Source: Limosilactobacillus reuteri (lineage in GTDB: Bacteria; Bacillota; Bacilli; Lactobacillales; Lactobacillaceae). From it: DNA of 64,000 nt. The position numbers and the translations under genes are program-made. Shown here piece by piece: positions 1 to 8,061 of the stretch. The DNA lies in assembly GCF_003072625.1 (NCBI RefSeq), contig NZ_CP027805.1, positions 1,114,001 through 1,178,000 of the forward strand, read 5' to 3'. The notes under the pieces were generated by a model that worked only from the letters and a program-made list of their open reading frames with translations, ran no database searches and had not been told where the DNA came from. Every line of letters begins with the position of its first letter. The first letter of the stretch is position 1.

Positions 1-64
1 TTGTTGCTAAACTCTTCTTTAATTTTCTTTTCTTCATAAATAAAACCCACTTAATTATATTTAA

Positions 65-103
65 AATTACAAAAGGCCAGTCAGCGAATATCGTTGATTG
101 GTC
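65..103 (-). terminator. Rho-independent terminator-like hairpin
   Basis: A 12-bp stem (75-86 with 92-103, several G-U pairs) closes a 5-nt loop. On the minus strand it is followed by TTTT and an AT-rich tail. It probably ends a minus-strand gene lying left of the window or separates it from the toxin-antitoxin genes. Seen directly; the direction is inferred from the T-run. Confidence 0.55.
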
Positions 104-188
104 TTAATAATCTTTATCATTTTAGCATACTTTATACTACTTTCGTGAACGCCCTGGTAAAAGTCTTTCTCTTTCTACTGTTTTAGTA

Positions 189-201
189 TATACTGAGTAT
201 A
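189..201 (+). promoter_or_regulatory. Palindrome in the toxin-antitoxin leader, candidate operator
   Basis: TATACT-G-AGTATA is a perfect interrupted palindrome 18 bp upstream of the antitoxin ATG and just before the AAGGAGG ribosome binding site. AbrB-fold antitoxins usually autoregulate by binding such palindromes. The operator role is inference. No convincing -35 box is visible, although the palindrome itself contains a TATACT that could serve as -10. Confidence 0.4.
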
Positions 202-219
202 CACATAAGGAGGGATAAT

Positions 220-462
220 ATGACTGTTAAATTAAGACAAGTTGGTAATTCAAGAACTTTAACTGTACCGTCAGGAATTAAAGTAACTGGAAAAGAATAT
301 ACCGTAAAGAATGTTGGTAAGACAATTGTATTTACCCCTGTTGCAAAAAGGAAAAATATTTTTGCAACCAAATATTGGAAAGAATACGATTATCAAAAAG
401 ATATCGAAAACGATCCAGCATTACAGCCAATAAAACAAGTAGGACGTGAGGTAATTGATTAA
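220..462 (+). CDS. AbrB/MazE-type antitoxin
   Basis: An 80-residue protein whose N-terminal half (about residues 1-48) has the SpoVT/AbrB swapped-hairpin pattern: VKLRQVGNSRTLTVPSG followed by a short beta-rich stretch. This is the DNA-binding domain of MazE/PemI antitoxins. The acidic, extended C-terminal half (DYQKDIENDPALQ) is the usual toxin-binding tail. A strong AAGGAGG site sits 6 nt before the ATG. The stop codon overlaps the start of the next gene (TAATG), which indicates translational coupling with the toxin. It most likely neutralises the downstream RNase and represses the operon through the 189-201 palindrome. Family assignment is confident; the partner is inferred from position. 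Confidence 0.8.
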   Translation: MTVKLRQVGNSRTLTVPSGIKVTGKEYTVKNVGKTIVFTPVAKRKNIFATKYWKEYDYQKDIENDPALQPIKQVGREVID

Positions 463-836
463 TGGAATTTCCTAAAAAGGGAGATATTATAATTGCCGAT
501 GCAGAACCTCACGCAGGACATGAAATGGGTGGACATAATCCTAAAAAAGGAAATATCCGCAGACATTATGTTGTCATGAGTACATCCGCCTATAATGAGG
601 CAACCCATATGTTTATTGGGATGCCAATCACAATCGCTAACTATTCTAACAATCCTCGTTATATGCCCATTTTAATAAATGGTAGTGACGGCACGGGAGT
701 TAAAGGATACGTTGTTTTATGGCAATTACAGAATTTTGACTATCATGCTCGCAATGGAGCTATTGTTAATCATTTATCCGAGAAAATGATTAAACAACTG
801 CAACAATATGTAAATGATATGGTTGGCAACGAATAA
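462..836 (+). CDS. PemK/MazF-family toxin (mRNA interferase)
   Basis: A 124-residue protein with the PemK/MazF layout: N-terminal PKKGDIIIADAEP, the GHEMGGHNPKKG loop, then RRHYVVMSTSAYN (MazF usually has RPALVLS here), MFIGMPIT, and a C-terminal helix. These proteins are sequence-specific endoribonucleases that cleave mRNA when the antitoxin is degraded. The usual catalytic Arg/Thr context is only partly recognisable: HYVV replaces the common PALV, so cleavage specificity cannot be guessed. The ATG overlaps the antitoxin stop (TAATG) and a terminator follows at once, so the two genes form a closed two-gene operon. It looks intact. Confidence 0.8.
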   Translation: MEFPKKGDIIIADAEPHAGHEMGGHNPKKGNIRRHYVVMSTSAYNEATHMFIGMPITIANYSNNPRYMPILINGSDGTGVKGYVVLWQLQNFDYHARNGAIVNHLSEKMIKQLQQYVNDMVGNE

Positions 837-842
837 TATAGG

Positions 843-878
843 AAAGCACTATGTAGTAAGTCTCATGGTGCTTTTTTT
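843..878 (+). terminator. Terminator of the toxin-antitoxin operon
   Basis: An 11-bp stem (843-853 with 864-874, one G-U pair) is followed by CTTTTTTT, 7 bp after the toxin stop codon. It is a typical intrinsic terminator. Confidence 0.85.
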
Positions 879-882
879 GATT

Positions 883-941
883 AAAAAAGTGAGTGCGAAT
901 TAACCGCCTTGTCAAGAAAGTTAATTTCCACTCACCTATTT
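883..941 (-). repeat. Inverted repeat; bidirectional terminator, short copy of a dispersed repeat
   Basis: Arms 889-904 and 920-935 are imperfect inverted copies (GTGAGTG..TTAAC), flanked by A6 on the left and ATTTTTAT on the right, so it can terminate transcription from both convergent genes. Read on the minus strand, the first roughly 37 nt closely match the + strand at 35948-35984 (GTGAGTGGAAATTAAC, then GACAAGGCGGTT). It is therefore a member of a small dispersed repeat family as well as a hairpin. Confidence 0.6.
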
Positions 942-946
942 TTATA

Positions 947-1204
947 TTATTCTTCAAATGCCTTTAGCTGTTTCCAAAACATTGGAAGCAAGAATAACTG
1001 GAGGAATAATACACAGCCAGTAAGGACACTTGTATAACTAAAGAAGATCAATTCTGAAAATAAGTCGGCTAAGATTACGACCGCGATGCACAGCTGGCTA
1101 ACGGTTAACCATTCTCGCTTAATTCTATTAGCTGAGAAGATCATTACTAATTGGATTGCTACTAAGACTGTCTGAATCAACTGTAGTAAAAATAGTGAAT
1201 GCAT
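947..1204 (-). CDS. Small hydrophobic membrane protein, unknown
   Basis: An 85-residue protein with three hydrophobic stretches (about residues 4-25, 37-51 and 54-74) separated by short polar segments, one of them NRIKREW. It should be a small integral membrane protein. AGGAGA lies 6 nt before the ATG and a hairpin terminator follows the stop codon, so it is a single-gene unit convergent with the toxin-antitoxin pair. No family is recognised. It is listed as real because of its clean start signal, terminator and lack of competing frames. Confidence 0.6.
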   Translation of the reverse strand: MHSLFLLQLIQTVLVAIQLVMIFSANRIKREWLTVSQLCIAVVILADLFSELIFFSYTSVLTGCVLFLQLFLLPMFWKQLKAFEE

Positions 1205-1282
1205 TTTATATCTCCTAATTAAAAATTATCCTCGTACATTTTACTACGCGTTATGAATTTTTTAATTACAGCTTTTTTACAT

Positions 1283-2686
1283 CTATTTAACAACTGTTGA
1301 AACCTTTTTCTTCGTAGTATACTTGCACCACAAGGTTTGTAAATAATAAGCAGCATAGCAAACAATTACAAACGTAATCGTACAATACAAGGCAATTCGT
1401 TGTTGCGAATCAAACCAAATTAAGATACAAGAAAGACTGCTAGCAATAAATGCAAACCATGGAACAACCGGATACCATGGCGTGCGATACTTTAACTCAC
1501 TTAACTGGTGACCAGCCGCTAAAAAGCGCCGACGGAAAATGAGCTCACATAAGGAAATCGCAATCCATACAAAGACAACCGCCAATCCAGAAACAGAAAC
1601 CAAAACTAAATAGACCGTTCCAGCCGCATAGATACTGGAAAGCAAAGCTAACACCCCACCAAGCATACTTAAGATCAAGGCAAAAACAGGAATTCCGCGT
1701 CTATTAGTTTTAGCAATGACAGCCGGAATCGTTCCTTCATTAGCTAATGACCATAACATCCGGGTTGATGCGTATAGGCCAGAATTAGCGGCAGAGATAA
1801 TCGCGGTGAGGACGACAAAATTCATTAAGTCGGCAGCATATGGAATTCCGAGTTGGCTAAAAACGTAGACAAATGGACTTTGTGTTACCCCTGCCTTTTG
1901 ATAAGGAATCAAAGAGGCCATAACGATCATGCTCCCGACAAAGAAAATCACTAACCGCCATAAAGTAGTATGGATCGCCTTAGGAAGGGCCTTTTCGGGA
2001 TGCTTAGTTTCTCCCGCGGTGATGGCGATTAATTCAGTCCCAGAGAAAGCAAAGTTTACCGTTAACATCGTCATAAATAATCCGCTAAATCCACCCGGGA
2101 ATAGGCCGTCCTTAGTAAAGTTGTTCAGCAAAGGTGCATGATGGTAACCTTGAATCGGGATAAGACCAATTACTGCTAAAGCCCCCAACAAAATAAACGC
2201 GCAGATCGCAACTACTTTAATCACCGCAAACCAAAATTCGCTTTCCGCAAATGATTTGACAGTAAAAATGTTGGATAAGAGGATAATGATGATAAATAAC
2301 AAGCTCCACCACCAAACTGGAATCTGGGGAAACCAGCGCTTTATAATTAGGCCAGCCGCGGTAAATTCGGAACCCATCGCAATCGTCCAGGTCAACCAAT
2401 AAAGGATCGCAACGGTAAATCCAGCGGCCGGCCCAATCAGATTTTTGGCGTAAACATGAAAAGCCCCCGTATACGGCATCGCAACACTCAGCTCACCTAA
2501 ACATAACATAACAGCATAGACAATTAACGCGCCAAGCAAATAAGCAATAACGGTTCCCAACGGTCCAGCCTGATGAATCGTGTAACCAGAACTCAGAAAT
2601 AGGCCGGTCCCGATCACTCCACCAAGTGCAATCATCTGGATATGACGAGCACTCATTTCACGGGCTAAATGTGTTTTCTTAGTCAT
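1283..2686 (-). CDS. mmuP: APC-family amino acid permease, probable S-methylmethionine permease
   Basis: A 467-residue, 12-helix APC-superfamily transporter. The N-terminal signature [20 protein letters not shown] is typical of the AAT subfamily, and helix 6 carries [15 protein letters not shown]. The start overlaps the last 8 bp of the upstream methyltransferase gene (ATGACTAA), so the two are translationally coupled. Coupling to a homocysteine S-methyltransferase and a methionine T-box upstream makes S-methylmethionine the best substrate guess; many AAT permeases carry other amino acids and sequence alone cannot separate them. Full length, no disruption seen. Confidence 0.8.
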   Translation of the reverse strand: MTKKTHLAREMSARHIQMIALGGVIGTGLFLSSGYTIHQAGPLGTVIAYLLGALIVYAVMLCLGELSVAMPYTGAFHVYAKNLIGPAAGFTVAILYWLTWTIAMGSEFTAAGLIIKRWFPQIPVWWWSLLFIIIILLSNIFTVKSFAESEFWFAVIKVVAICAFILLGALAVIGLIPIQGYHHAPLLNNFTKDGLFPGGFSGLFMTMLTVNFAFSGTELIAITAGETKHPEKALPKAIHTTLWRLVIFFVGSMIVMASLIPYQKAGVTQSPFVYVFSQLGIPYAADLMNFVVLTAIISAANSGLYASTRMLWSLANEGTIPAVIAKTNRRGIPVFALILSMLGGVLALLSSIYAAGTVYLVLVSVSGLAVVFVWIAISLCELIFRRRFLAAGHQLSELKYRTPWYPVVPWFAFIASSLSCILIWFDSQQRIALYCTITFVIVCYAAYYLQTLWCKYTTKKKVSTVVK

Positions 2687-3611
2687 GATGGTCGCCTCCT
2701 TTTAAGTACTCATGTAAGGCAGCAATATCTTGCGGTGTAGTAGTGCAGCATCCCCCAACAATTGTTAATCCAGCCGCCAGCCATTGTGGTAAGTAATCAA
2801 CCAAACCGCGACGCCCGTGGGGATAGCTCCACGTTTTTGTAGTCGGATCATAAGTCGCACTTGAATTAGGATAAGCAATAACTGGTTTATCAGTCGCCCG
2901 ATGGACCGTCTCAATGGCGGCTGTTACCTCTTCTAATGGAATACAATTTACGCCAACCGCAAAAACATTTGGATACTTCGCAACGGTACAGGCAGCAACT
3001 GCTAACGGTGTCCCATCTGGTAAATGTGTGGAATCTTTTAAGGAAAAACTGACATAGCATAAAGTATCCGGAGCCAGTTCTTTGACAAGGTCCAATTCTG
3101 CTAACACTTCATCTAAGCGTGGCTGAGTTTCAATTGCAATCACATCGACACCAACCGTTAAAATATCAGTTAATCGTGGCCGATGAAATTGTTGATATTC
3201 GGTTGTACTGAGGTGGTAATCACCACTATATTCACTTCTGTTGGCAAGATAAGCGCCATAAGGACCAAGCGCTCCCGCCACATAGTTATAAATACCGGTT
3301 TCCTGCTGATATTCATCACGCGCTTCTTTAGCCAAGGCGACTGCCCGCTGGATCAATGAATGAGCCTCTTGTTTTGAATAACCGTTCTTTATGAATGCCG
3401 GAACATTTGCCTGGTAGGTATCAGTAATCGCTAACCGGGCACCCGCCTTAAAATATTCCTGGTGAACTTTTTTAACTAATGCTGGCTGGTTAGCTAAAAC
3501 ACTCGCCGTCCATAATGAGTTATTGGTATCAGCAACTAATTGTTCCAAAGCCGTTGACATTGCGCCATCAATTAGTAATGGTTTAGTTAATTCTGCAGTA
3601 ATCTTTGTCAT
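2679..3611 (-). CDS. mmuM: Homocysteine S-methyltransferase
   Basis: A 310-residue protein of the Zn-dependent homocysteine S-methyltransferase family (pfam S-methyl_trans). It moves a methyl group from S-methylmethionine to homocysteine, giving two methionines. The N-terminal [12 protein letters not shown] carries the family's D-G-x-(M/F) motif. The three zinc cysteines are visible: one in VGVNCIP near residue 220 and the pair in GGCCTT near residue 287. The ATG at 3611 is chosen over the longer frame because GAGGAGGGG stands just upstream and the extra 12 codons overlap the T-box leader. It forms an operon with mmuP behind the T-box, so it should be made when charged tRNA-Met is scarce. Confidence 0.88.
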   Translation of the reverse strand: MTKITAELTKPLLIDGAMSTALEQLVADTNNSLWTASVLANQPALVKKVHQEYFKAGARLAITDTYQANVPAFIKNGYSKQEAHSLIQRAVALAKEARDEYQQETGIYNYVAGALGPYGAYLANRSEYSGDYHLSTTEYQQFHRPRLTDILTVGVDVIAIETQPRLDEVLAELDLVKELAPDTLCYVSFSLKDSTHLPDGTPLAVAACTVAKYPNVFAVGVNCIPLEEVTAAIETVHRATDKPVIAYPNSSATYDPTTKTWSYPHGRRGLVDYLPQWLAAGLTIVGGCCTTTPQDIAALHEYLKGGDHHD

Positions 3612-3631
3612 CTTTATCCCCTCCTCGTAAA

Positions 3632-3917
3632 TAAAAAAGCCCCTCAAAAAGAAACTAGTCTTTTCAAGGGACGATCAATACGCGGTACCACCCAAATTCA
3701 GGAAATTTAAAATCCTGCACTCAAACAAACTTATTCATAGTAATAAATTTGCAGCTTGGGTAACGGTAGCAACGCCGTGATCTGCTAATTATTCACCGAT
3801 CAATCGCTCACGAACCATCTTCACTAATTTTAGAAATACTGTATTGCACCAGTCACAGCTCTCTGTTAAATCTATCATTAGTTACTCATTCGATCTCAGC
3901 AAATTCTCATATAAATT
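3632..3917 (-). promoter_or_regulatory. T-box leader, candidate specifier ATG (methionine)
   Basis: On the minus strand this leader contains the T-box core GGGTGGTACCGCG (about 3694-3682), the AGAGAG start of stem I (about 3864-3859) with GGTGCAATACAG in its distal part, and a terminator hairpin (CCCTTGAAAAG, CTTTTTGAGGGG, T6) that ends about 25 nt before the mmuM ATG. Between stem I and the core, GTGAAGATGG places an ATG triplet at 3818-3816, the expected region of the specifier loop. An uncharged tRNA-Met would favour the antiterminator. Methionine T-boxes are established for Lactobacillales methionine genes. The fold was drawn by eye only. Confidence 0.85.
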
Positions 3918-3923
3918 GTAATT

Positions 3924-3952
3924 AGTATAACGAGCGAGGGCGAATTCTTCAA
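3924..3952 (-). promoter_or_regulatory. Promoter of the mmuMP T-box transcript
   Basis: TTGAAG (3952-3947) and TATACT (3929-3924) are separated by exactly 17 bp, placing the start near 3917, directly before the T-box stem I. This is a good housekeeping-sigma match. Confidence 0.7.
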
Positions 3953-3976
3953 GGGTGTTTTTAATGTAATTTTAAT

Positions 3977-4150
3977 TTAGAAATGAATCTGATATTGATG
4001 GCGATACTTAGTTGAATATTTCCAGCCAGTTGAATGCTTAGCAGTAAAGTATTCGTCATCATCAAAAACTGGAAATCTAAAATAATGGCGACGATCTTTA
4101 TGGTTGTGGTGAGTAAGTGGATAGTCTTTTAACTCTCTTGCAGATAAGCG
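3977..4150 (-). pseudogene. Coding-like fragment without start codon, next to the 87-aa ORF
   Basis: Reading the minus strand gives about 57 codons free of stops, beginning SNKRLSARELKDYP, rich in aromatic and basic residues (HYFRFPVFDDDEYF, STGWKYSTKYRH), and ending in TAA. There is no ATG, GTG or TTG in this frame back to the previous stop. It lies in the +1 frame relative to the end of the 87-residue ORF at 4152-4415. It is either the shifted C-terminal part of that protein or a remnant of a separate gene. The codon pattern looks protein-coding, but no family is recognised. Confidence 0.4.
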
Positions 4151-4151
4151 C

Positions 4152-4415
4152 TTATTGCTTAGCTTTCTTGTACAAGTCCTTTAATTTCTGTTCCTCAATT
4201 TTTTTGCAATCATCGCAATCAATTTCAAAGTAGGAACCTGCACCTGACACTACACGTTTAATACTGTGAACATTTCGGTAAAGAGTCACCGTACTAAAGA
4301 ATGTAAAATCTATTAGCGGCTTAGCATTATTCAGCGCTTTTACCAATTCAGAATACATATATACTTTGTCATCACGACTGTAAATATAGTCATGAATAAC
4401 ATAACAATTGAACAT
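4152..4415 (-). CDS. Hypothetical protein, 87 residues
   Basis: A small soluble protein with a C-terminal acidic/cysteine stretch (EIDCDDCKKIEE) and a lysine-rich tail. The CxxC near residue 68 could bind metal. No family is recognised. AAAGGA stands upstream but is spaced better for an earlier out-of-frame ATG (4425), which makes the true start uncertain. The C-terminus may be frameshifted, because a coding-like stretch continues in the +1 frame to 3977. It lies downstream of the Panacea antitoxin fragment; a functional link cannot be shown. Confidence 0.4.
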   Translation of the reverse strand: MFNCYVIHDYIYSRDDKVYMYSELVKALNNAKPLIDFTFFSTVTLYRNVHSIKRVVSGAGSYFEIDCDDCKKIEEQKLKDLYKKAKQ

Positions 4416-4529
4416 TTTGCATAATAGTCCTTTCAGGGCCTAATTAACTTAGGCCACTTATGCAAAACCGGTCTGATTAATGAATAACATTGTTGTACCT
4501 CCATATTTTTGACTAATGGTGATAAAGAA

Positions 4530-5006
4530 TTAAGGTATCTGTTCTAGGTAATGATACTTTTTTATATCATCATCAGATAGTAGCGTATTTCGTCCTTTAC
4601 TATATGCTCTATTCCATGGCGTACCATTATTATGAGTTGGATTTTGATCTGAATTCTCAAATTGCTGCCCAGAATCAAAAAAATTAGCATATTTTTTAAC
4701 TGAATTATCAATAAATTCCTTAATTGAAGGATTTAATGCTGCTTTTTGGATAAAATCATAATTCTTTTCTTGCAATTCCTTTAAATTATCCTGGGCCTTT
4801 CGCCATACTTTTCGATCAACAGGGCCATGGTCGAAAGCTTGAAATGATGCTGAAAAAAGACGATGTCCCTTACTCTCTAAGTAATCAGCATAACTATAAT
4901 ATAGAACCTTTTGAAGCGGAAATGCATGTAAGTTAAACTGAGTCTTTAAATAACCCGCCACTTCCTCATCTGTAAGTTGACTTTTTTCTTTTATTTTTTT
5001 AATCGT
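4530..5006 (-). pseudogene. Panacea (DUF4065/SocA-like) antitoxin, 5' end removed by IS30
   Basis: About 158 codons read in frame from the IS30 junction: IKKIKEKSQLTDEEVAGYLK, then the DUF4065 core LQKVLYYSYADYLESKG, SFQAFDHGPVDRKVW and the C-terminal helices. The motif LQK.LYY...YL with GPV..VW is the hallmark of the Panacea domain, known from antitoxins that neutralise many unrelated toxins, including RelA-fold toxSAS enzymes (established knowledge). The only start in the remaining frame, a GTG at 4961, lies inside the domain and has no ribosome binding site. The open frame continues upstream into the insertion, so the native N-terminus is cut off. The missing part may be the fragment at 6077-6319. 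A RelA-like fragment two pieces upstream is the likely toxin partner. Confidence 0.75.
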
Positions 5007-6076
5007 CGTTTGTAAAATTAAGTTAGAAAAAATAAAAAGCCATTTGTGATAGACTTTTGAATATCCCTAATCAAAAGAAAGGCAATCACAAATGACCTAT
5101 AAACATCTTACCACACGTGAATTAACTCTCATAGCTGATTTTTGGTATCAAGGTACTAAAGCTTATCGGGCTGCTAAATTACTTCAGCGTAGTCAAGAAA
5201 CCATCTATCGTGTTTATCGTTTCCTCAATGACGGTAAAACCATCGACCAATATCTTCAGACTTATCAGCGTCATAAGCGTCGTTGTGGTCGGAAGCAGAC
5301 CCAACTGCCAACTATCGAAGTTAACTATATTCATGCGCAAATCAAGGCAGGTTGGACTCCTGATACTATTATTGGTCGTCATGAACACCCAATTAGCTGC
5401 AGTATGCGCACCCTTTATCGCATGTTTGCCCGCAATCAGTATGGTTTTTCCGTTAAACAGCTACCGATGAAAGGAAAACGCCATCCCAATGGCTATGTGG
5501 AACATCGTGGTAAAGCTGGCCAATTAGGACGCAGTATCTATCAACGATATCGTGATTTTCCGCATTACCAACATGAATTTGGGCACTTTGAAGCTGATAC
5601 AGTTCAAGGTAAAGCTCACCGCGGAGCGGTAATGACGCTAGTAGAGCGACAATCCAAAGTAATGATTGTCCTTAATATTCATCATAAAACAGACGAAGCA
5701 GTGAATTGCCAGCTTGATCAATGGCTCGCTAAACTGCCACGTCACTTTGTTAAATCAATTACTTTTGATAACGGGAAAGAATTTGCTGGATGGCGAGAAA
5801 TAGCCAATAAGTATGATCTTCACACCTATTTTGCGGAAGTCGGTGCTCCCAATCAACGAGGGCTAAACGAAAATAATAACGGCCTCTTGCGTCGTGATAG
5901 TCTTAGTAAAAAGCTAGATTTTCGCGATTTACCAGACGAACTAGTCACTCAGCTAATGCATCGTCGCAACAATATCCCACGAAAATCTCTTAATTATCGT
6001 ACACCATTAGAAGTATTCTTGAGTCATGTCACAGAAGAACAACTTTCACCTTTTTTCTAATTTAAATTGACATTTC
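5007..6076 (+). mobile_element. IS30-family element, copy 1
   Basis: Terminal inverted repeats of about 22 bp: TGTAAAATTAAGTTAGAAAA on the left and, read inward from the right end, TGTCAATTTAAATTAGAAAA. They flank a single transposase gene. The boundary is approximate to a few bases. It splits the Panacea antitoxin locus. A second, diverged copy with almost the same ends lies at 15589-16667. A target duplication could not be fixed with certainty. Confidence 0.85.
5092..6060 (+). CDS. IS30-family transposase
   Basis: A 322-residue transposase. It has an N-terminal helix-turn-helix region (residues about 10-60, LTTRELTLIADFW), a middle HTH, and a C-terminal DDE catalytic domain with D in FEADTVQG, D in ITFDNGKEF and E in RGLNENNNG. 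Full length for IS30. It is preceded by GAAAGG and starts with ATG. It shares most residues with the transposase at 15686-16651 but uses more AT-rich codons. Likely active. Confidence 0.92.
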   Translation: MTYKHLTTRELTLIADFWYQGTKAYRAAKLLQRSQETIYRVYRFLNDGKTIDQYLQTYQRHKRRCGRKQTQLPTIEVNYIHAQIKAGWTPDTIIGRHEHPISCSMRTLYRMFARNQYGFSVKQLPMKGKRHPNGYVEHRGKAGQLGRSIYQRYRDFPHYQHEFGHFEADTVQGKAHRGAVMTLVERQSKVMIVLNIHHKTDEAVNCQLDQWLAKLPRHFVKSITFDNGKEFAGWREIANKYDLHTYFAEVGAPNQRGLNENNNGLLRRDSLSKKLDFRDLPDELVTQLMHRRNNIPRKSLNYRTPLEVFLSHVTEEQLSPFF

Positions 6077-6319
6077 AGGTATGAAAAATTTCAAGTCGTG
6101 ATATGCAAGAAACTGCTTAAAATATGGATCTTTTTCACATAAAGAATCAAATGAAGCATCTTCTGTAGCAAGAATATGCGAGCTAAACGATAATGGAATA
6201 TCTTTAATCAATTCATTAAAGAATCTTTCATGTTCAAATACTTCATCTATGTTATCTGAACCATAGTGGTAGGCCAAATCTTCATTATCAACTGTAACTA
6301 ATTCGACTAATTGAATCAT
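6077..6319 (-). pseudogene. Upstream part of an IS30-split gene, likely the antitoxin N-terminus
   Basis: About 80 native codons starting at ATG 6319: MIQLVELVTVDNEDLAYHYG, acidic, then FERFF-like and KDPYFKQFLAYHDLKFFIP. The last codons of the open frame come from the IS30 end. The start codon overlaps the stop of the upstream gene (TCATGA), the classic arrangement of coupled toxin-antitoxin genes. Beyond the IS the Panacea domain resumes. Removing the IS could give one protein of about 240 residues with an N-terminal extension, but two separate genes cannot be excluded because the junction is ambiguous by one to three bases. Confidence 0.55.
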
Positions 6320-6556
6320 GATTTATTGCCTCCTTCTTCTAGAATATTATCTCGTTGCTTTTCATGAGCAGAATGTAGTTTTTTATTTTGTTCTTCATCT
6401 TGAATATCCCAAATCTGTAACTCCCACGGAAATGTTTTATTATTTTCCTTGAAGTAACAATGAAATGCTTTATAACCATTATCTTCTCTGTAATAATAAC
6501 GCCAAATTATTCCTTTGTCTCTATAATGTTCAAGAATGTATCTGTCAAGTTTTCAT
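6303..6556 (-). pseudogene. RelA/SpoT-fold (toxSAS-like) toxin, C-terminal fragment
   Basis: No start codon is left, but about 84 codons are open from the ISLre2 end to a TGA at 6303-6305. The segment reads KLDRYILEHYRDKG, then NGYKAFHCYF, then FPWELQIWD and NKKLHSAHEKQR. This follows the end of the RelA/SpoT synthetase domain: the GY(K/R)xxH motif, the E-x-Q motif with the catalytic Glu, and a late H..H helix. The gene overlaps the next by ATGA and is followed by a Panacea antitoxin, a known partner of toxSAS toxins that pyrophosphorylate nucleotides or tRNA. The 5' two thirds were lost to ISLre2. The family call comes from motif reading only. Confidence 0.62.
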
Positions 6557-6579
6557 AGGTAGCCTTTAAATATACAGTT

Positions 6580-7962
6580 TTAGTGGGTTAGTGCCTTAAA
6601 AAGTTGTCCCATTGGTCTACTTGTGACCGTGTTAATCGGAATTATTCCTTGTACTGCTCCAATTGACGGCTTTGTCGGTGCCTTTCTTAGAAACTCTCCA
6701 GTTCGAATATGCATTTCCTGTAATAGGCTGGTTTGAGCCACTCGAGGAAGAACTGTTAATTGTTCTAGGATTGTATTTAAACTAGCTTGCAGTTCACCAT
6801 TCATTCGGGCTTCAATTAAACCAATCATGGCTTTAGCCCCCTGCTTAGTCCATGACTTGCCCTGTTTCTTCATCCGGTAAGTAAAAGCCCGGTGAGAACT
6901 TTCGACTGAACCAATTAAATGAATATCCTTAAATCCACGCATTTGTGGTGAGAGGATATACCGCCAATTTCGCTGTAGATACTTTCTTAAACGCATTAGG
7001 TCGTCTGCTTGTTTTTCCGTTAGGTTTTGTGATTCATAAGTATCTAAAATTATTGTTAGCTCTGCTTGATCATGATGACGAACGGCTTTAATTGCTCGCA
7101 TGGCTAATTCGTTGTGCCGGCCTAAAGTATGTTCAATTTTCTGTAAACAATGATAGCGGTCGAGAAAGTATTCACCATGTGCACCTTGAGGAACTAGACT
7201 TAATAGCTTAGCTGGTTCGTAACCTGGGCCAGCGTCACTGGCCAAAAAGATCGTTTGACCGGCAAGCTTATAATGGCGGTCTAAATAATCACTTAGTCGT
7301 GCTTCAAGCCGTCCTTGGTGCCCAACACTGAGAAAGTCATGCCGATTAATGATTTGATTAGCTACTCGCTCATAAACCCGATAATGGTGCACAAGAGTCA
7401 GCTGACCTGCTTCTTTTTTACCTTTAATCATAAAGGCATCACCCTCAATAGTTAAATTTTTAGGCATATGGCGAGGAGTAGCTTGGTGTTCTTTTGCTTG
7501 AGTTTGTTTAGCTACCTGATTTCCTAACTCATGCACGGCGTGCATTACCGAATCGGCAGTAATTCCGCTGTCAAATACAAGGTTCAAAATGTCGGCAGTA
7601 TTGCGCATTGTAGTTGTTTGGGCAATCTTAGCCATCATCATTAAGTAGTGTGGCGATAAACGACGACGTGGTTTAATTTTTAATTGTTGGTCTAAGTAAA
7701 ATTCACGTTTCTTTGTCCCAGCCTGATAATACCGTCGTTGAAAAGTCACCGGGCCAAAGATAAAATTAAGCGTCCGTGGCTGTTTATTGATTACTTGATA
7801 GTTCGCTGGAGCTTGGGACTTTAAGCTTCGATCTAAGCTTTCCAAAAAGTTTTGCATGATTACTTGTCCTAACTCCAATACACCTTTTAAAATAATCTGT
7901 TCAGCTTCAAATAAACTGCCTGATTTCACCAAATTCTGCTCGATTTCTGTTAAAATATCCAT
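6580..7962 (-). CDS. ISLre2-family transposase
   Basis: A 460-residue protein of the ISLre2 (UPF0236) transposase family. It shows an N-terminal helical part, LNFIFGPVTFQRRYYQ, the PKNLTIEGDAFMIKG segment, FLASDAGPGYEP, and YFLDRYHCLQKIE, followed by a C-terminal domain with HLIGSVESSHR. The conserved acidic residues of the catalytic core are in place (EGD, SDAG, SVES). Full length. Its own promoter region has been pushed away by the nested IS3 at 8010, so expression may be reduced or driven from that element. Confidence 0.88.
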   Translation of the reverse strand: MDILTEIEQNLVKSGSLFEAEQIILKGVLELGQVIMQNFLESLDRSLKSQAPANYQVINKQPRTLNFIFGPVTFQRRYYQAGTKKREFYLDQQLKIKPRRRLSPHYLMMMAKIAQTTTMRNTADILNLVFDSGITADSVMHAVHELGNQVAKQTQAKEHQATPRHMPKNLTIEGDAFMIKGKKEAGQLTLVHHYRVYERVANQIINRHDFLSVGHQGRLEARLSDYLDRHYKLAGQTIFLASDAGPGYEPAKLLSLVPQGAHGEYFLDRYHCLQKIEHTLGRHNELAMRAIKAVRHHDQAELTIILDTYESQNLTEKQADDLMRLRKYLQRNWRYILSPQMRGFKDIHLIGSVESSHRAFTYRMKKQGKSWTKQGAKAMIGLIEARMNGELQASLNTILEQLTVLPRVAQTSLLQEMHIRTGEFLRKAPTKPSIGAVQGIIPINTVTSRPMGQLFKALTH

Positions 7963-8061
7963 GAGGAAAGACCTGCCTTTGCTTAGTATTCGACGGCTAT
8001 AATGCCCTCTGAGTATACAGATGAAATAGAAAATTCATCTTATACTCGGAGGGCTTTTTCT

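Noticed and set aside
4396-4425. Ten-codon leader ORF (MQNVQLLCYS) before the 87-residue ORF
   Set aside because: Good spacing to AAAGGA but no sign of attenuation or conservation; could equally reflect a misplaced start.
5179-5470. Overlapping frames inside IS30 and other elements
   Set aside because: Shadows of the transposase genes with no start signals or family motifs.
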